A stretch of 10,381 nt of DNA from Bacillota bacterium (GTDB taxonomy: Bacteria > Bacillota_I > Bacilli_A > ML615J-28 > CAG-698), in the NCBI GenBank assembly GCA_023422115.1, contig JAEZSA010000143.1, forward strand, positions 1 to 10,381, written 5' to 3'. The notes beneath the pieces were generated by a model. That model saw only the letters and a list, made by a program, of their open reading frames with translations, was not told where the DNA came from and did not search any database. How positions within the stretch are numbered: position 1 is the first letter of the stretch; every line of letters begins with the position of its first letter. The translations under genes were made by a program, and so were the position numbers. Shown here one piece after another: positions 1 to 6,973 of the stretch.

Positions 1-429
1 ATCAAAGAAGAAGTTAACGAGCACATTTGTGTAGTCGCTGGTCAAAGTGGAGTAGGAAAAAGCACATTACTCAATATCATTGATCCGCAATTAAACATTA
101 AGACTGATTTAATATCTACTGCTTTAAATCGAGGAAAGCATACTACAAGACATGTGGAACTCATTCGAATAGGAGAAGGATGGCTAGCAGATACTCCTGG
201 ATTTGGTATTGTTGATTTTGAAGAAATCGATTTATTGACCTTAAGTCATACCTTCCGTGAATTCTATCAAGCCAGTGCAAAATGTAAATTTTCAAAATGT
301 ATACATATTGATGAACCAGAATGTGAAGTAAAACAACTTGTAGGAATTAAAAAAATTCTTATTTCTCGATATCAGAATTATTTGTTGTTTGCAAAAGAAA
401 TAAAAGATGCTAAGAAAAATAAATATTAA
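1..429 (+). CDS. rsgA: Ribosome small subunit-dependent GTPase RsgA, C-terminal part (5' truncated by window edge)
   Basis: RsgA (YloQ/YjeQ) is a circularly permuted GTPase that acts in late 30S subunit maturation. The frame is open from base 1, so the start lies outside the window and 142 residues are visible. The Walker A/G1 motif GQSGVGKST is at visible residues 14-22, the G2-like GKHTTR at 45-50 and G3 DTPGF at 64-68. The G4 motif precedes G1 in this permuted family and is therefore off the left edge. The C-terminal zinc knuckle is intact, with the C-x4-C-x-H-x5-C pattern at C95, C100, H102 and C108. A GTG at 154 is internal, because the P-loop lies upstream of it in the same frame. The gene ends 14 bp before rpe and is probably co-transcribed with it. 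Identification is firm from the combination of P-loop, DTPGF and zinc knuckle. Confidence 0.96.
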   Translation: MKEEVNEHICVVAGQSGVGKSTLLNIIDPQLNIKTDLISTALNRGKHTTRHVELIRIGEGWLADTPGFGIVDFEEIDLLTLSHTFREFYQASAKCKFSKCIHIDEPECEVKQLVGIKKILISRYQNYLLFAKEIKDAKKNKY

Positions 430-443
430 AAGGAGATTCGTAT

Positions 444-1088
444 ATGATAGTTGCACCTTCAATTTTATCTGCTGATTTTTCAAAATTATTACAAGAAGTG
501 CAAGAAATACGCGAGTATGGTGCTAAATTTCTTCATATTGATGTGATGGATGGACATTTTGTTCCTAATATTACCATGGGACCGGTAGTATACAAAGACC
601 TCAAAGGGAAAGTGGATCTTGTTTTTGATGTTCATTTAATGATTACAGATCCATTGAAATATGCCAAGGACTTTGTTCTTGCTGGGGCTGACTATATTAC
701 ATTTCATTATGAAGCTGTCACAGAACCACTTGAAGCAATCGAAACAATCAAAAAACTAGGGGTTAAAGTGGGACTATCCGTCAAACCGAATACTCCAATT
801 GAAGTATTAAGTAATCTTCTACCTTATCTAGATATGGTTTTGGTGATGAGTGTAGAACCTGGATTTGGAGGCCAAAAATTTATCAGTAATACACTAGATA
901 AAATAGCTTATTTATCAGCACAAAAAAAGCAATATCATTACCATTATTATATTGAAGTCGATGGTGGTATTAATAATGAAACTGCTCGTTTATGTAAGGA
1001 AATGGGTTGTGAAGTCATTGTTGCGGGGACTTATATCTTTGGTAGCGATGATCGGAAAGCGGTAATTAAAGGATTACTTGCTTTATGA
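444..1088 (+). CDS. rpe: Ribulose-phosphate 3-epimerase
   Basis: Rpe interconverts D-ribulose 5-phosphate and D-xylulose 5-phosphate in the non-oxidative pentose phosphate pathway (cytosolic, metal-dependent TIM barrel). The 214-residue length is normal. Family hallmarks are present: APSILSADF at residues 4-12, HIDVMDGHFVPN at 31-42 with metal/catalytic H31 and D33, DVHLMI around H64, the MSVEPGFGGQ phosphate-loop signature at 135-144, and VDGGIN at 172-177 with catalytic D173. The start is supported by AGGAG at 431-435, 8 nt before the ATG. It sits in the conserved order rsgA-rpe-thiN. Its TGA stop overlaps the thiN start in an ATGA junction, which implies translational coupling. The TGA stop also shows that TGA is not a tryptophan codon here. 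Confidence 0.98.
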   Translation: MIVAPSILSADFSKLLQEVQEIREYGAKFLHIDVMDGHFVPNITMGPVVYKDLKGKVDLVFDVHLMITDPLKYAKDFVLAGADYITFHYEAVTEPLEAIETIKKLGVKVGLSVKPNTPIEVLSNLLPYLDMVLVMSVEPGFGGQKFISNTLDKIAYLSAQKKQYHYHYYIEVDGGINNETARLCKEMGCEVIVAGTYIFGSDDRKAVIKGLLAL

Positions 1089-1693
1089 TAGCCAAGATTG
1101 TTTGTGCTGGTTTTAATAGTTTCCAAGATCTTTATCAACGGGATGATGAAGAATTTATTGTAGCTGTTGATGGGGGAATTATTGCAACTTCTTCACAAAA
1201 CTTAATTGCTAATATCGCAATTGGTGACTTTGATTCCTCTGATATAGAACGTTATGGGTTTGCTTATGAAACTAAAATTACTTTTCCAAAAGAAAAAAAG
1301 GCAAGTGATTTAGAACTTGCGATTGAATATGTTGCTCATATGGATTTTTCACGAATTGAAATTTATAATGGTAGTGGAAATCGTTTGGATCATTTTCTAT
1401 CAATTATTCGAGTCATGCAAAAGTATAGCCATCTAAATATCCATTTGTTGGATAGTAGTAATGACATTTTCATTATTCAGGGAGAGCATGAACTTACCAA
1501 AGATCACTATAAATATATTTCTTTTTTTGCGATTGAAAATCAAACAGCAATTACTTTAATGGGATTTAAATATGAACTAGATCAATATTTACTCGATGTT
1601 GAAGATAGTGTATGTTTAAGTAATGAAATTATTGAAGTAGGGAAAATCATCGTAGATAAAAAAATCATTATCGTTAAATCATTGGAAAAATAA
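1085..1693 (+). CDS. thiN: Thiamine pyrophosphokinase (ThiN type)
   Basis: ThiN transfers pyrophosphate from ATP to thiamine to give thiamine diphosphate; it is a cytosolic salvage enzyme. The 202-residue length is normal for the family. Visible motifs are AVDGGI at residues 27-32, IGDFDS at 46-51 (metal/ATP-binding acidic motif), KKASDLELAIEY at 71-82, corresponding to the usual K-x-TD-x-E-x-A motif, and GSGNRLDHFLSII at 96-108, corresponding to the usual GGRxDH segment. The last two are slightly degenerate (S for T before D75, N for G before R100) although the key acidic and basic residues remain. The start overlaps the rpe stop (ATGA), with AAAGGA at 1068-1073 as a modest ribosome-binding site. 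It is followed at once by a strong terminator, so it is the last gene of the rsgA-rpe-thiN run. No TPP riboswitch-like leader is seen. Confidence 0.93.
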   Translation: MIAKIVCAGFNSFQDLYQRDDEEFIVAVDGGIIATSSQNLIANIAIGDFDSSDIERYGFAYETKITFPKEKKASDLELAIEYVAHMDFSRIEIYNGSGNRLDHFLSIIRVMQKYSHLNIHLLDSSNDIFIIQGEHELTKDHYKYISFFAIENQTAITLMGFKYELDQYLLDVEDSVCLSNEIIEVGKIIVDKKIIIVKSLEK

Positions 1694-1720
1694 AAAAAGG
1701 CTTAACAGCCTTTTTTTATT
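1689..1720. terminator. Bidirectional intrinsic terminator between thiN and rpmB
   Basis: The 10-bp stem AAAAAAAGGC / GCCTTTTTTT (1692-1701 with 1708-1717) is perfect and has a 6-nt loop TTAACA. The A-tract on one side and T-tract on the other give a U-run in either direction. It therefore can end thiN transcription on the plus strand and rpmB transcription on the minus strand. The whole gap between the two convergent genes is only 28 bp. Confidence 0.93.
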
Positions 1721-1721
1721 A

Positions 1722-1913
1722 CTATGCACGTTCAACAAGTCCTGATTTTAAAGCGCGAGTTGATACATATACACGTTTAATTTTTCCGTTTTCATCCTTA
1801 ATTCTAACTTTTTGTAAGTTAGCTTTCCATTTTCTCCTAGTTGCACTAAGTGAGTGAGGACGATTATTGCCTGAAACTGTACCTAAGCCAGTTGCATAAC
1901 ATTTACGAGCCAT
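1722..1913 (-). CDS. rpmB: 50S ribosomal protein L28
   Basis: This is L28 (bL28), a small basic structural protein of the large ribosomal subunit. It has 63 residues, the usual short bacterial length. Diagnostic segments are the N-terminal MARKCYATGLGTVSGNNRPHS, the central NLQKVRI, and the C-terminal VSTRALKSGLVERA. Only one cysteine (C5) is present, so the CxxC pairs of the zinc-binding form are missing and this looks like a zinc-independent version. The start is supported by an excellent Shine-Dalgarno AGGAGGTG (complement of 1919-1926), 5 nt before the ATG. It has its own promoter and terminator and appears monocistronic. Its orientation, opposite to its neighbours, is the same as in Bacillus subtilis. 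spoVM, which neighbours rpmB in spore-formers, is not present in the short gap to thiN. Confidence 0.98.
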   Translation of the reverse strand: MARKCYATGLGTVSGNNRPHSLSATRRKWKANLQKVRIKDENGKIKRVYVSTRALKSGLVERA

Positions 1914-1956
1914 ATTTGCACCTCCTAAAATTAATCCTATTCTCTTAACCTTACCT

Positions 1957-1985
1957 ATTATAGCATATTAATAGTAACAAATCAA
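1957..1985 (-). promoter_or_regulatory. Sigma-A-type promoter for rpmB (extended -10)
   Basis: On the minus strand, a TTGATT -35 (complement of 1980-1985) is separated by exactly 17 bp from a consensus TATAAT -10 (complement of 1957-1962). The -10 is preceded by TGC, giving the extended TGnTATAAT form. It lies about 44 bp upstream of the rpmB start codon. Spacing and both elements are near-ideal for the housekeeping sigma factor. The call is by sequence only. Confidence 0.85.
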
Positions 1986-2044
1986 GGAAAATTGATAATA
2001 TTTTATTTAACCATTTTTTCATAATTTTAATTTTAAAATTGTAA

Positions 2045-2076
2045 AAAAACACATCAATTTCAATAGAAAAACACAT
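2045..2076 (+). repeat. Short direct repeat AAAAACACAT, two copies 22 bp apart
   Basis: AAAAACACAT occurs at 2045-2054 and again at 2067-2076, a start-to-start distance of 22 bp, close to two helical turns. Both copies sit upstream of the fakA -35 element and between the two divergent promoters. This could be a tandem binding site for a regulator or an A-tract upstream element. In such AT-rich DNA it could also be chance. Confidence 0.45.
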
Positions 2077-2096
2077 TCTTTGCGGGACGAATTATC

Positions 2097-2125
2097 TTGA
2101 TTAAAAGGGCTGATTATGGTATAAT
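2097..2125 (+). promoter_or_regulatory. Sigma-A-type promoter for fakA (extended -10)
   Basis: TTGATT at 2097-2102 is followed after a 17-bp spacer by TATAAT at 2120-2125, with TGG directly before it (extended -10). Transcription would start near 2132, leaving a leader of about 60 nt before the fakA ATG at 2193. The element set is almost the same as the rpmB promoter on the other strand. The rest of the intergenic region (about 1986-2096) is very AT-rich and shows no gene. Confidence 0.88.
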
Positions 2126-2192
2126 GCTTAAGTAGTATTTTTTTAAAATGGACTAATAAGTAAACAATATATATATTAATGGAGGCATTTTA

Positions 2193-3875
2193 ATGCAAAT
2201 CAAGAAACTTGACGGAGCTATTTTTAAGACTCTCGTTTTAAATGGTGCCGAAAATCTAAAAAAGAATTATCAACGAATTGATGCTCTTAATGTGTTTCCT
2301 GTCCCTGATGGTGATACAGGAACAAACATGAAAATGACAATCGAAGGTGGAGTTAATGAAATTTACAACTCTCACGAAACGAACATATATGAAATTTCAA
2401 AGAAACTTTCTCGTGGTATGTTGATGGGAGCCCGCGGTAACTCTGGAGTAATTCTATCGCAATTATTCCGTGGTTTAAACAAGGGGTTTGAGGGATTCGA
2501 ACAAGTAGATGCCATTCGATTAGCTCATGCTTTTGATAGTGGAGTAAAACAGGCTTATAAAGCTGTAATGAAACCAGTAGAAGGGACTATTCTAACAGTA
2601 GCTCGTGAAGCAAGTGAAAAAATGTTAGCAATTTCTTCTTCACGAATGACAATTAATGAATTTTTTGCGGAATACATTATAGAAGCAAGAGCTTCATTAG
2701 AGAGAACCCCCGATATCCTACCAGTTTTAAAAGAATCCGGTGTTATCGATAGTGGTGGAGCTGGTTATTTAGCAATCATTGAAGGTATGGCTGAAGCACT
2801 AGATGAAAACTTTATTGCTACATCCACAACTGACATGACTCATGGTATCCCTCGTTTACCTAAAGAAGCAACAAAGGAAGAAATAGAATTTGGTTATTGT
2901 ACTGAATTTATTTTACGTTTAAATAAAGAATTTAATCCAGATGAATTTGATGAACAAACAATTTATGAAAAGATAAATCCATTAGGTAATTCCATTGCTC
3001 TTGTAAAAGATGAGGATTTAGTAAAAGTTCATGTCCATACATTAAAACCAGGTGATATCTTAAATATTGGCCAAACTTATGGGGAATTTATTCACTTAAA
3101 GATCGAAAATATGACCATTCAACATCATGAAAATGCTGAAATTAATCATGTTGCTGAAGGTGAATGTCCATGTGGAGAAGAACATGTTCCAAAGACAATC
3201 AAACCAGATATTCGCAAGAAATATGCAATTGTTGCAGTTGCTAGTGGAGAAGGTTTAGTTAAAACATTCATGGACTTAGGTGCCGATTATGTTGTTTCTG
3301 GTGGACAAAGCATGAACCCTTCTACGGAAGACTTTATTCGTGGATTTGATACATTAAATGCGGAAAACATTTTTGTTTTTCCAAACAATAAAAATATTAT
3401 TTTAGCTGCCAATCAATCTGCAAAGATTTATACCGAGAGTCATATTCATGTTGTTGAAACAAAAACACTGGCTCAAGGTTTCTCAGCGCTAACAATGATC
3501 GATTTAAGTGGTGAACCAGAAGATATTATTCAAGATTTGGAAAAAGTAATCGCCAATGTTACTACTGGTTTAGTTACTTATTCAATCAGAGATACAGTAC
3601 TTGAGGGGATTGACATTCATAAAGATGATTTTATCGGTATCTGCAATAGCAAAATCGTTGCTGCCCATAAAAGACGTAGCGAAGCAACAAAGGATTTATT
3701 AAAGAGCGCGATTAATGATGAGAAAGAAATCATTACTATTATCTATGGAGCAGATGTTACCGAAAGAGAAGTAAACGAATTAGTAAGATATATTGAAAAG
3801 AATTATAGCAATCTTGAGGTAGATGTAATTGAAGGAAATCAAGAAGTCTATAGTTATATTCTAGCAATAGAGTAG
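2193..3875 (+). CDS. fakA: Fatty acid kinase ATP-binding subunit FakA (DAK-domain protein, YloV family)
   Basis: FakA phosphorylates fatty acids presented by a FakB partner, giving acyl-phosphate for phospholipid synthesis. The 560-residue length is typical. The N-terminal DhaL-like kinase domain (about 1-200) has NVFPVPDGDTGTN at 33-45, with D39 and D41 as expected Mg/ATP ligands, MGARGNSGVILSQLFRG at 78-94, and SGVIDSGGAGYL at 182-193. The middle domain has GYCTEF and VHVHT, whose C236, H280 and H282 match the zinc ligands known for this family. The C-terminal EDD/DegV-like domain runs from about 343 to 560. A short linker at 323-331 carries CPCGEEH, which I cannot assign. Ribosome-binding site GGAGG at 2181-2185 is 7 nt before the ATG. 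The usual upstream partner yloU (asp23 family) is missing. No fakB is visible in the window. Confidence 0.93.
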   Translation: MQIKKLDGAIFKTLVLNGAENLKKNYQRIDALNVFPVPDGDTGTNMKMTIEGGVNEIYNSHETNIYEISKKLSRGMLMGARGNSGVILSQLFRGLNKGFEGFEQVDAIRLAHAFDSGVKQAYKAVMKPVEGTILTVAREASEKMLAISSSRMTINEFFAEYIIEARASLERTPDILPVLKESGVIDSGGAGYLAIIEGMAEALDENFIATSTTDMTHGIPRLPKEATKEEIEFGYCTEFILRLNKEFNPDEFDEQTIYEKINPLGNSIALVKDEDLVKVHVHTLKPGDILNIGQTYGEFIHLKIENMTIQHHENAEINHVAEGECPCGEEHVPKTIKPDIRKKYAIVAVASGEGLVKTFMDLGADYVVSGGQSMNPSTEDFIRGFDTLNAENIFVFPNNKNIILAANQSAKIYTESHIHVVETKTLAQGFSALTMIDLSGEPEDIIQDLEKVIANVTTGLVTYSIRDTVLEGIDIHKDDFIGICNSKIVAAHKRRSEATKDLLKSAINDEKEIITIIYGADVTEREVNELVRYIEKNYSNLEVDVIEGNQEVYSYILAIE

Positions 3876-3877
3876 AA

Positions 3878-3897
3878 TGGGGCTTTAAGCCCTTTTT
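3878..3897 (+). terminator. Intrinsic terminator between fakA and recG
   Basis: The sequence GGGCT-TTA-AGCCC (3880-3892), extended by a G-T wobble pair, is followed by TTTTTCTT. The GC-rich stem with a T-run directly after it is a classic but short terminator. It starts 3 bp after the fakA stop, and recG begins only 26 bp downstream of it. That leaves no room for a full separate promoter after the hairpin, so recG probably depends on read-through or on a promoter inside fakA. Confidence 0.8.
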
Positions 3898-3922
3898 CTT
3901 GTTTTAAAGACATGGTGAGATT

Positions 3923-5953
3923 ATGAAAGAAATTTTATTAAGTGAAGTATCCTATATTACTCCCAAACAAGTTTTGTTTTTAAAAAAGAGCAATATCAAC
4001 ACAGTTGAGGATTTGTTATTTAATTTCCCAACGAAGTTTGAAGATTATACCATCAAATCTTTTAAAGATATTACTCCTGAAACAAATGTAACAATTGCTG
4101 GTGTTGTTCAGACCAAAGCTTCTGTTACTAATGTGAAAACAAAACTTTCTGTCATGAATTTTTATCTTGACGTGGAAGGAAGAAAGATAAGAGCCACCAT
4201 TTTTAATCGCCATTTCTTAAAATCAAAGATAAATTATGGTACCTATGTTCGTTTAACTGGTAAGTTTAGTGAAAATATGCGTAATTTCACCGCTTCAGAA
4301 ATTCATTTTAATGAATTCAGTAGTGCAGTGAATCCCATTTTTAATATCAAAGGGATCACTGATGAAAAACTATTGGAATTAAAAGAAAAAATCTATGATG
4401 ATTATTGCGATGAAATTATAGAATATATACCTGCTGAAATTAGAACAAAATATAATTTAATTAGTATAAAAAGAGCGATTAAGTATATTAATATTCCCGA
4501 AGATATTGAAGAAGTTAGATTAGCTATTAATCGTATTAAATTTGAAGAATTGTTTTTATATCAATTAAAGATAAAATATATGCTATACATGAGGAAACAT
4601 TTTCCTCAAGGACTAGCAATTGACTTTGACCAACAACGTGTAGATGCTTTTATAAAAAAACTACCTTATGAGCTAACTGTTGATCAAAAACAATCATTAC
4701 ATGAAATATTTACAGATATGCGAGCTCCATATAAAATGAATCGTTTATTACAAGGAGAAGTCGGAAGTGGAAAAACAGTAGTAGCTGCCATTGCATTATT
4801 TGCTGTAATTACAGCGGGTTATCAAGGTGCAATTATGGTTCCTACTGAAGTTCTTGCAAATCAACATTATAAAACCTTTAAGGATTTATTTCAAAACGAA
4901 GATATTAATATTGTGATGTTATCTTCATCTGTAAATAGCAAAGATAAAAAAGTAATTTTAACCGATTTAAATGATAAAAAAGTAGATATCATCATTGGGA
5001 CTCATTCACTATTCCAAAAAGATGTGGTATTTCATTCTCTAGGTTTGGTAATTACTGATGAGGAGCATCGGTTTGGTGTTCGTCAAAGAGTATCTATTGT
5101 TGGAAAAGGGCATTTAATCGATCATTTAAAGATGAGCGCAACACCAATTCCTCGTACATTAGCTATTAGTGTTCTTGGAGAATCAGACATTTCCTTGATT
5201 AAAACTTTACCAGGTAATAAAAAAGAAGCAATCACTCGCTATATTCGCTATGAAGATCGAGCCATTGTGATGGAACATATGAAACAGGAATTATCACGTG
5301 GGCACCAGATTTATGTAGTGGCTCCGATGATTGAAGAATCAGAAGTAATGGATTTAAGGAATGCAACCGATATTTATAATAACATGACTGAATATTTCCA
5401 AGGGATTTGCCAAGTAGGATTAATCCATAGTCGTTTGAAGACAAACGAAAAAGAGCAAGTTATGGTAGATTTTTCAGAAAATAGAATTCAAATTTTGGTT
5501 TCAACAAGTGTAATTGAAGTTGGTGTCAATGTTATCAATGCAACAACAATGGTTATTTTAGATGCAGATCGTTTTGGAATTGCTCAACTTCATCAAATGC
5601 GGGGTCGAGTTCGTCGTAGTGATGAACAAGCTTATTGCTTTTTAATCAGTAATAGTGAAGCACAAAGTGCAATTGATCGTTTAAAACTAGTAGAAGAAAA
5701 TAGCGATGGTTTTATGCTTGCTGAAGAAGATTTGATTATTAGAGGTCCGGGAGATTTCTTTGGAGAAAAGCAATCAGGAACGATTCCTTTTAAGATGGCA
5801 GATTTAGTTCTAGATAAAGAGATTCTAGAGGTTGTGAATGAACTTGCCAATCAAGTGGTTGATAATCAAAAACTGTTTAATAACTCTGAATATGAAGGAA
5901 TCAAAAAAATAGTTGATGATAATTACCAACAAAATAAAGAAATGCTAGATTAG
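3923..5953 (+). CDS. recG: ATP-dependent DNA helicase RecG
   Basis: RecG is a double-stranded DNA translocase that regresses stalled forks and branch-migrates junctions. Its 676 residues match the family. The N-terminal wedge/OB region is about 50-150. The SF2 core shows Walker A GEVGSGKT at 278-285 (K284), the DExH box DEEH at 379-382 followed by RFGVRQR, MSATPIPRT at 404-412, VIEVGVNV at 530-537, and motif VI QMRGRVRR at 558-565. The C-terminal LIIRGPGDFFGEKQSG segment is the typical RecG signature. Several conserved positions differ from the form I remember as usual: DEEH for DEQH, GVNV for GVDV, and RGRVRR for RGRVGR. The start is supported by GGTGA at 3914-3918, 4 nt before the ATG. recG next to plsX keeps the Firmicutes order, minus fapR. 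The frame is intact and the family call is firm. Confidence 0.97.
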   Translation: MKEILLSEVSYITPKQVLFLKKSNINTVEDLLFNFPTKFEDYTIKSFKDITPETNVTIAGVVQTKASVTNVKTKLSVMNFYLDVEGRKIRATIFNRHFLKSKINYGTYVRLTGKFSENMRNFTASEIHFNEFSSAVNPIFNIKGITDEKLLELKEKIYDDYCDEIIEYIPAEIRTKYNLISIKRAIKYINIPEDIEEVRLAINRIKFEELFLYQLKIKYMLYMRKHFPQGLAIDFDQQRVDAFIKKLPYELTVDQKQSLHEIFTDMRAPYKMNRLLQGEVGSGKTVVAAIALFAVITAGYQGAIMVPTEVLANQHYKTFKDLFQNEDINIVMLSSSVNSKDKKVILTDLNDKKVDIIIGTHSLFQKDVVFHSLGLVITDEEHRFGVRQRVSIVGKGHLIDHLKMSATPIPRTLAISVLGESDISLIKTLPGNKKEAITRYIRYEDRAIVMEHMKQELSRGHQIYVVAPMIEESEVMDLRNATDIYNNMTEYFQGICQVGLIHSRLKTNEKEQVMVDFSENRIQILVSTSVIEVGVNVINATTMVILDADRFGIAQLHQMRGRVRRSDEQAYCFLISNSEAQSAIDRLKLVEENSDGFMLAEEDLIIRGPGDFFGEKQSGTIPFKMADLVLDKEILEVVNELANQVVDNQKLFNNSEYEGIKKIVDDNYQQNKEMLD

Positions 5954-5962
5954 GAGGCAACT

Positions 5963-6973
5963 ATGATAAAATTAGCAATCGATGCAATGGGTGGTGACTT
6001 TGCACCTGAGGCCATTGTGAAAGGTGTAAACTTAGCAATCGCGGCATATGACGATATTGAAATAGTATTATATGGCGATGAGTCAGAGATTAAAAAATAT
6101 TTACAAGCCAACGAACGAGTAAAAATTGTTCACGCTCCTAAGAAAATAGATATGGGTGAAAAAGATCCTATCGGTGAAATTCGTCGTAATCGTGATACTT
6201 CATTGGTGATGGCTTTTCAAGCAGTCAAAGAGAAAGAGGTTGATGGAGCAGTAACCGCTGGACCAACACAAGGAACCATTGCCGCTGCTCATTTGGTTAT
6301 TAGAAGAATAAAAGGAATGAAACGTGTCGCATTATGCCCTACTTTACCCAATATCGGAGGAAAGTCACGCTTATTACTTGATGTTGGTGCAAATGTTGAA
6401 TTACGCAGTGAACATATTGTACAACTAGCAGAATATGCAACAATTTATCTTCGTGAAACAGCTCATATCGAAAAACCTTTGGTAGGGCTACTAAACATAG
6501 GTAGTGAGCCAGGAAAAGGTCGCGAAGTGGATAAAGAAACATTCCAATTACTATCCCAAAACGAGAACATTCATTTTTTTGGTAATATTGAGCCAAAAGA
6601 ATTGTTTTTTACGGAATGCGATATTTTAATTACGGATGGATTCACGGGAAATATGGTGATGAAAACTAGTGAAGGTGTCGCAAAAATGATTGGGAAATAT
6701 TTTAAGGATGAAATTAAAAAGAGTTTTAGTGCGAAAATCGGATATATTTTTATGAAAAAGGTATTTAAAAACTTTAAAAGAGCGTTAAATCCTGATGAAA
6801 TTGGTGGCTCAAATTTATTTGGCGTGGATGGTGTTGTTGTGAAAGCGCATGGCGCAAGTAGTGATTATGCTTTCTCAAAGGCAATCAATCAAGCACGATT
6901 GACTGTTTTGGGAGATGTCATCACAAAGATGAAAACAGTCATAGGAGATGATACCAATGATAGTGAAAGATGA
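5963..6973 (+). CDS. plsX: Phosphate acyltransferase PlsX (acyl-ACP:phosphate)
   Basis: PlsX interconverts acyl-ACP and acyl-phosphate, the acyl donor for PlsY in phosphatidic acid synthesis; it is a peripheral membrane enzyme. Its 336 residues are normal. Hallmarks are AIDAMGGDFAPEAIVKG at 5-21, DVGANVELR at 140-148, TDGFTGNMVMKTSEG at 224-238, and SNLFGVDGVVVKAHGASSD at 283-301. The segment usually read as SAGNTGA appears as TAGPTQG at 98-104, an unusual change in a conserved loop. AGGAGG at 5952-5957 overlaps the recG stop and is 5 nt from the ATG, so plsX is clearly in the recG operon. The 3' end overlaps rnc. Neither fapR nor fabD/fabG/acpP, the usual neighbours, is present here, and I see no FapR-like operator. 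Together with fakA it points to use of acyl-phosphate from exogenous fatty acids. Confidence 0.95.
   Translation: MIKLAIDAMGGDFAPEAIVKGVNLAIAAYDDIEIVLYGDESEIKKYLQANERVKIVHAPKKIDMGEKDPIGEIRRNRDTSLVMAFQAVKEKEVDGAVTAGPTQGTIAAAHLVIRRIKGMKRVALCPTLPNIGGKSRLLLDVGANVELRSEHIVQLAEYATIYLRETAHIEKPLVGLLNIGSEPGKGREVDKETFQLLSQNENIHFFGNIEPKELFFTECDILITDGFTGNMVMKTSEGVAKMIGKYFKDEIKKSFSAKIGYIFMKKVFKNFKRALNPDEIGGSNLFGVDGVVVKAHGASSDYAFSKAINQARLTVLGDVITKMKTVIGDDTNDSER
6943..6947 (+). promoter_or_regulatory. Ribosome-binding site that decides the rnc start
   Basis: AGGAG lies inside the end of plsX. It directly abuts the upstream in-frame ATG at 6948 (no spacer) but is 9 nt from the in-frame ATG at 6957. The second ATG is therefore the better start for rnc. 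Confidence 0.75.

Noticed and set aside
154..156. GTG at 154 as the start of a short protein
   Set aside because: The same frame upstream encodes the RsgA P-loop, so this is an internal valine codon.
1085..1100. TPP riboswitch or other thiamine control near thiN
   Set aside because: thiN starts within the rpe stop codon and no leader exists in which such a structure could form.
6339..6596. 85-codon open frame on the minus strand inside plsX
   Set aside because: It is opposite a clear plsX coding frame, has no recognisable domain, and its composition is what an antisense shadow would give. The same holds for minus-strand frames within rsgA/rpe, recG, rnc and dnaD.
6948..6956. ATG at 6948 as the rnc start
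   Set aside because: The AGGAG Shine-Dalgarno ends at 6947, leaving no spacer. The in-frame ATG at 6957 has a 9-nt spacer.
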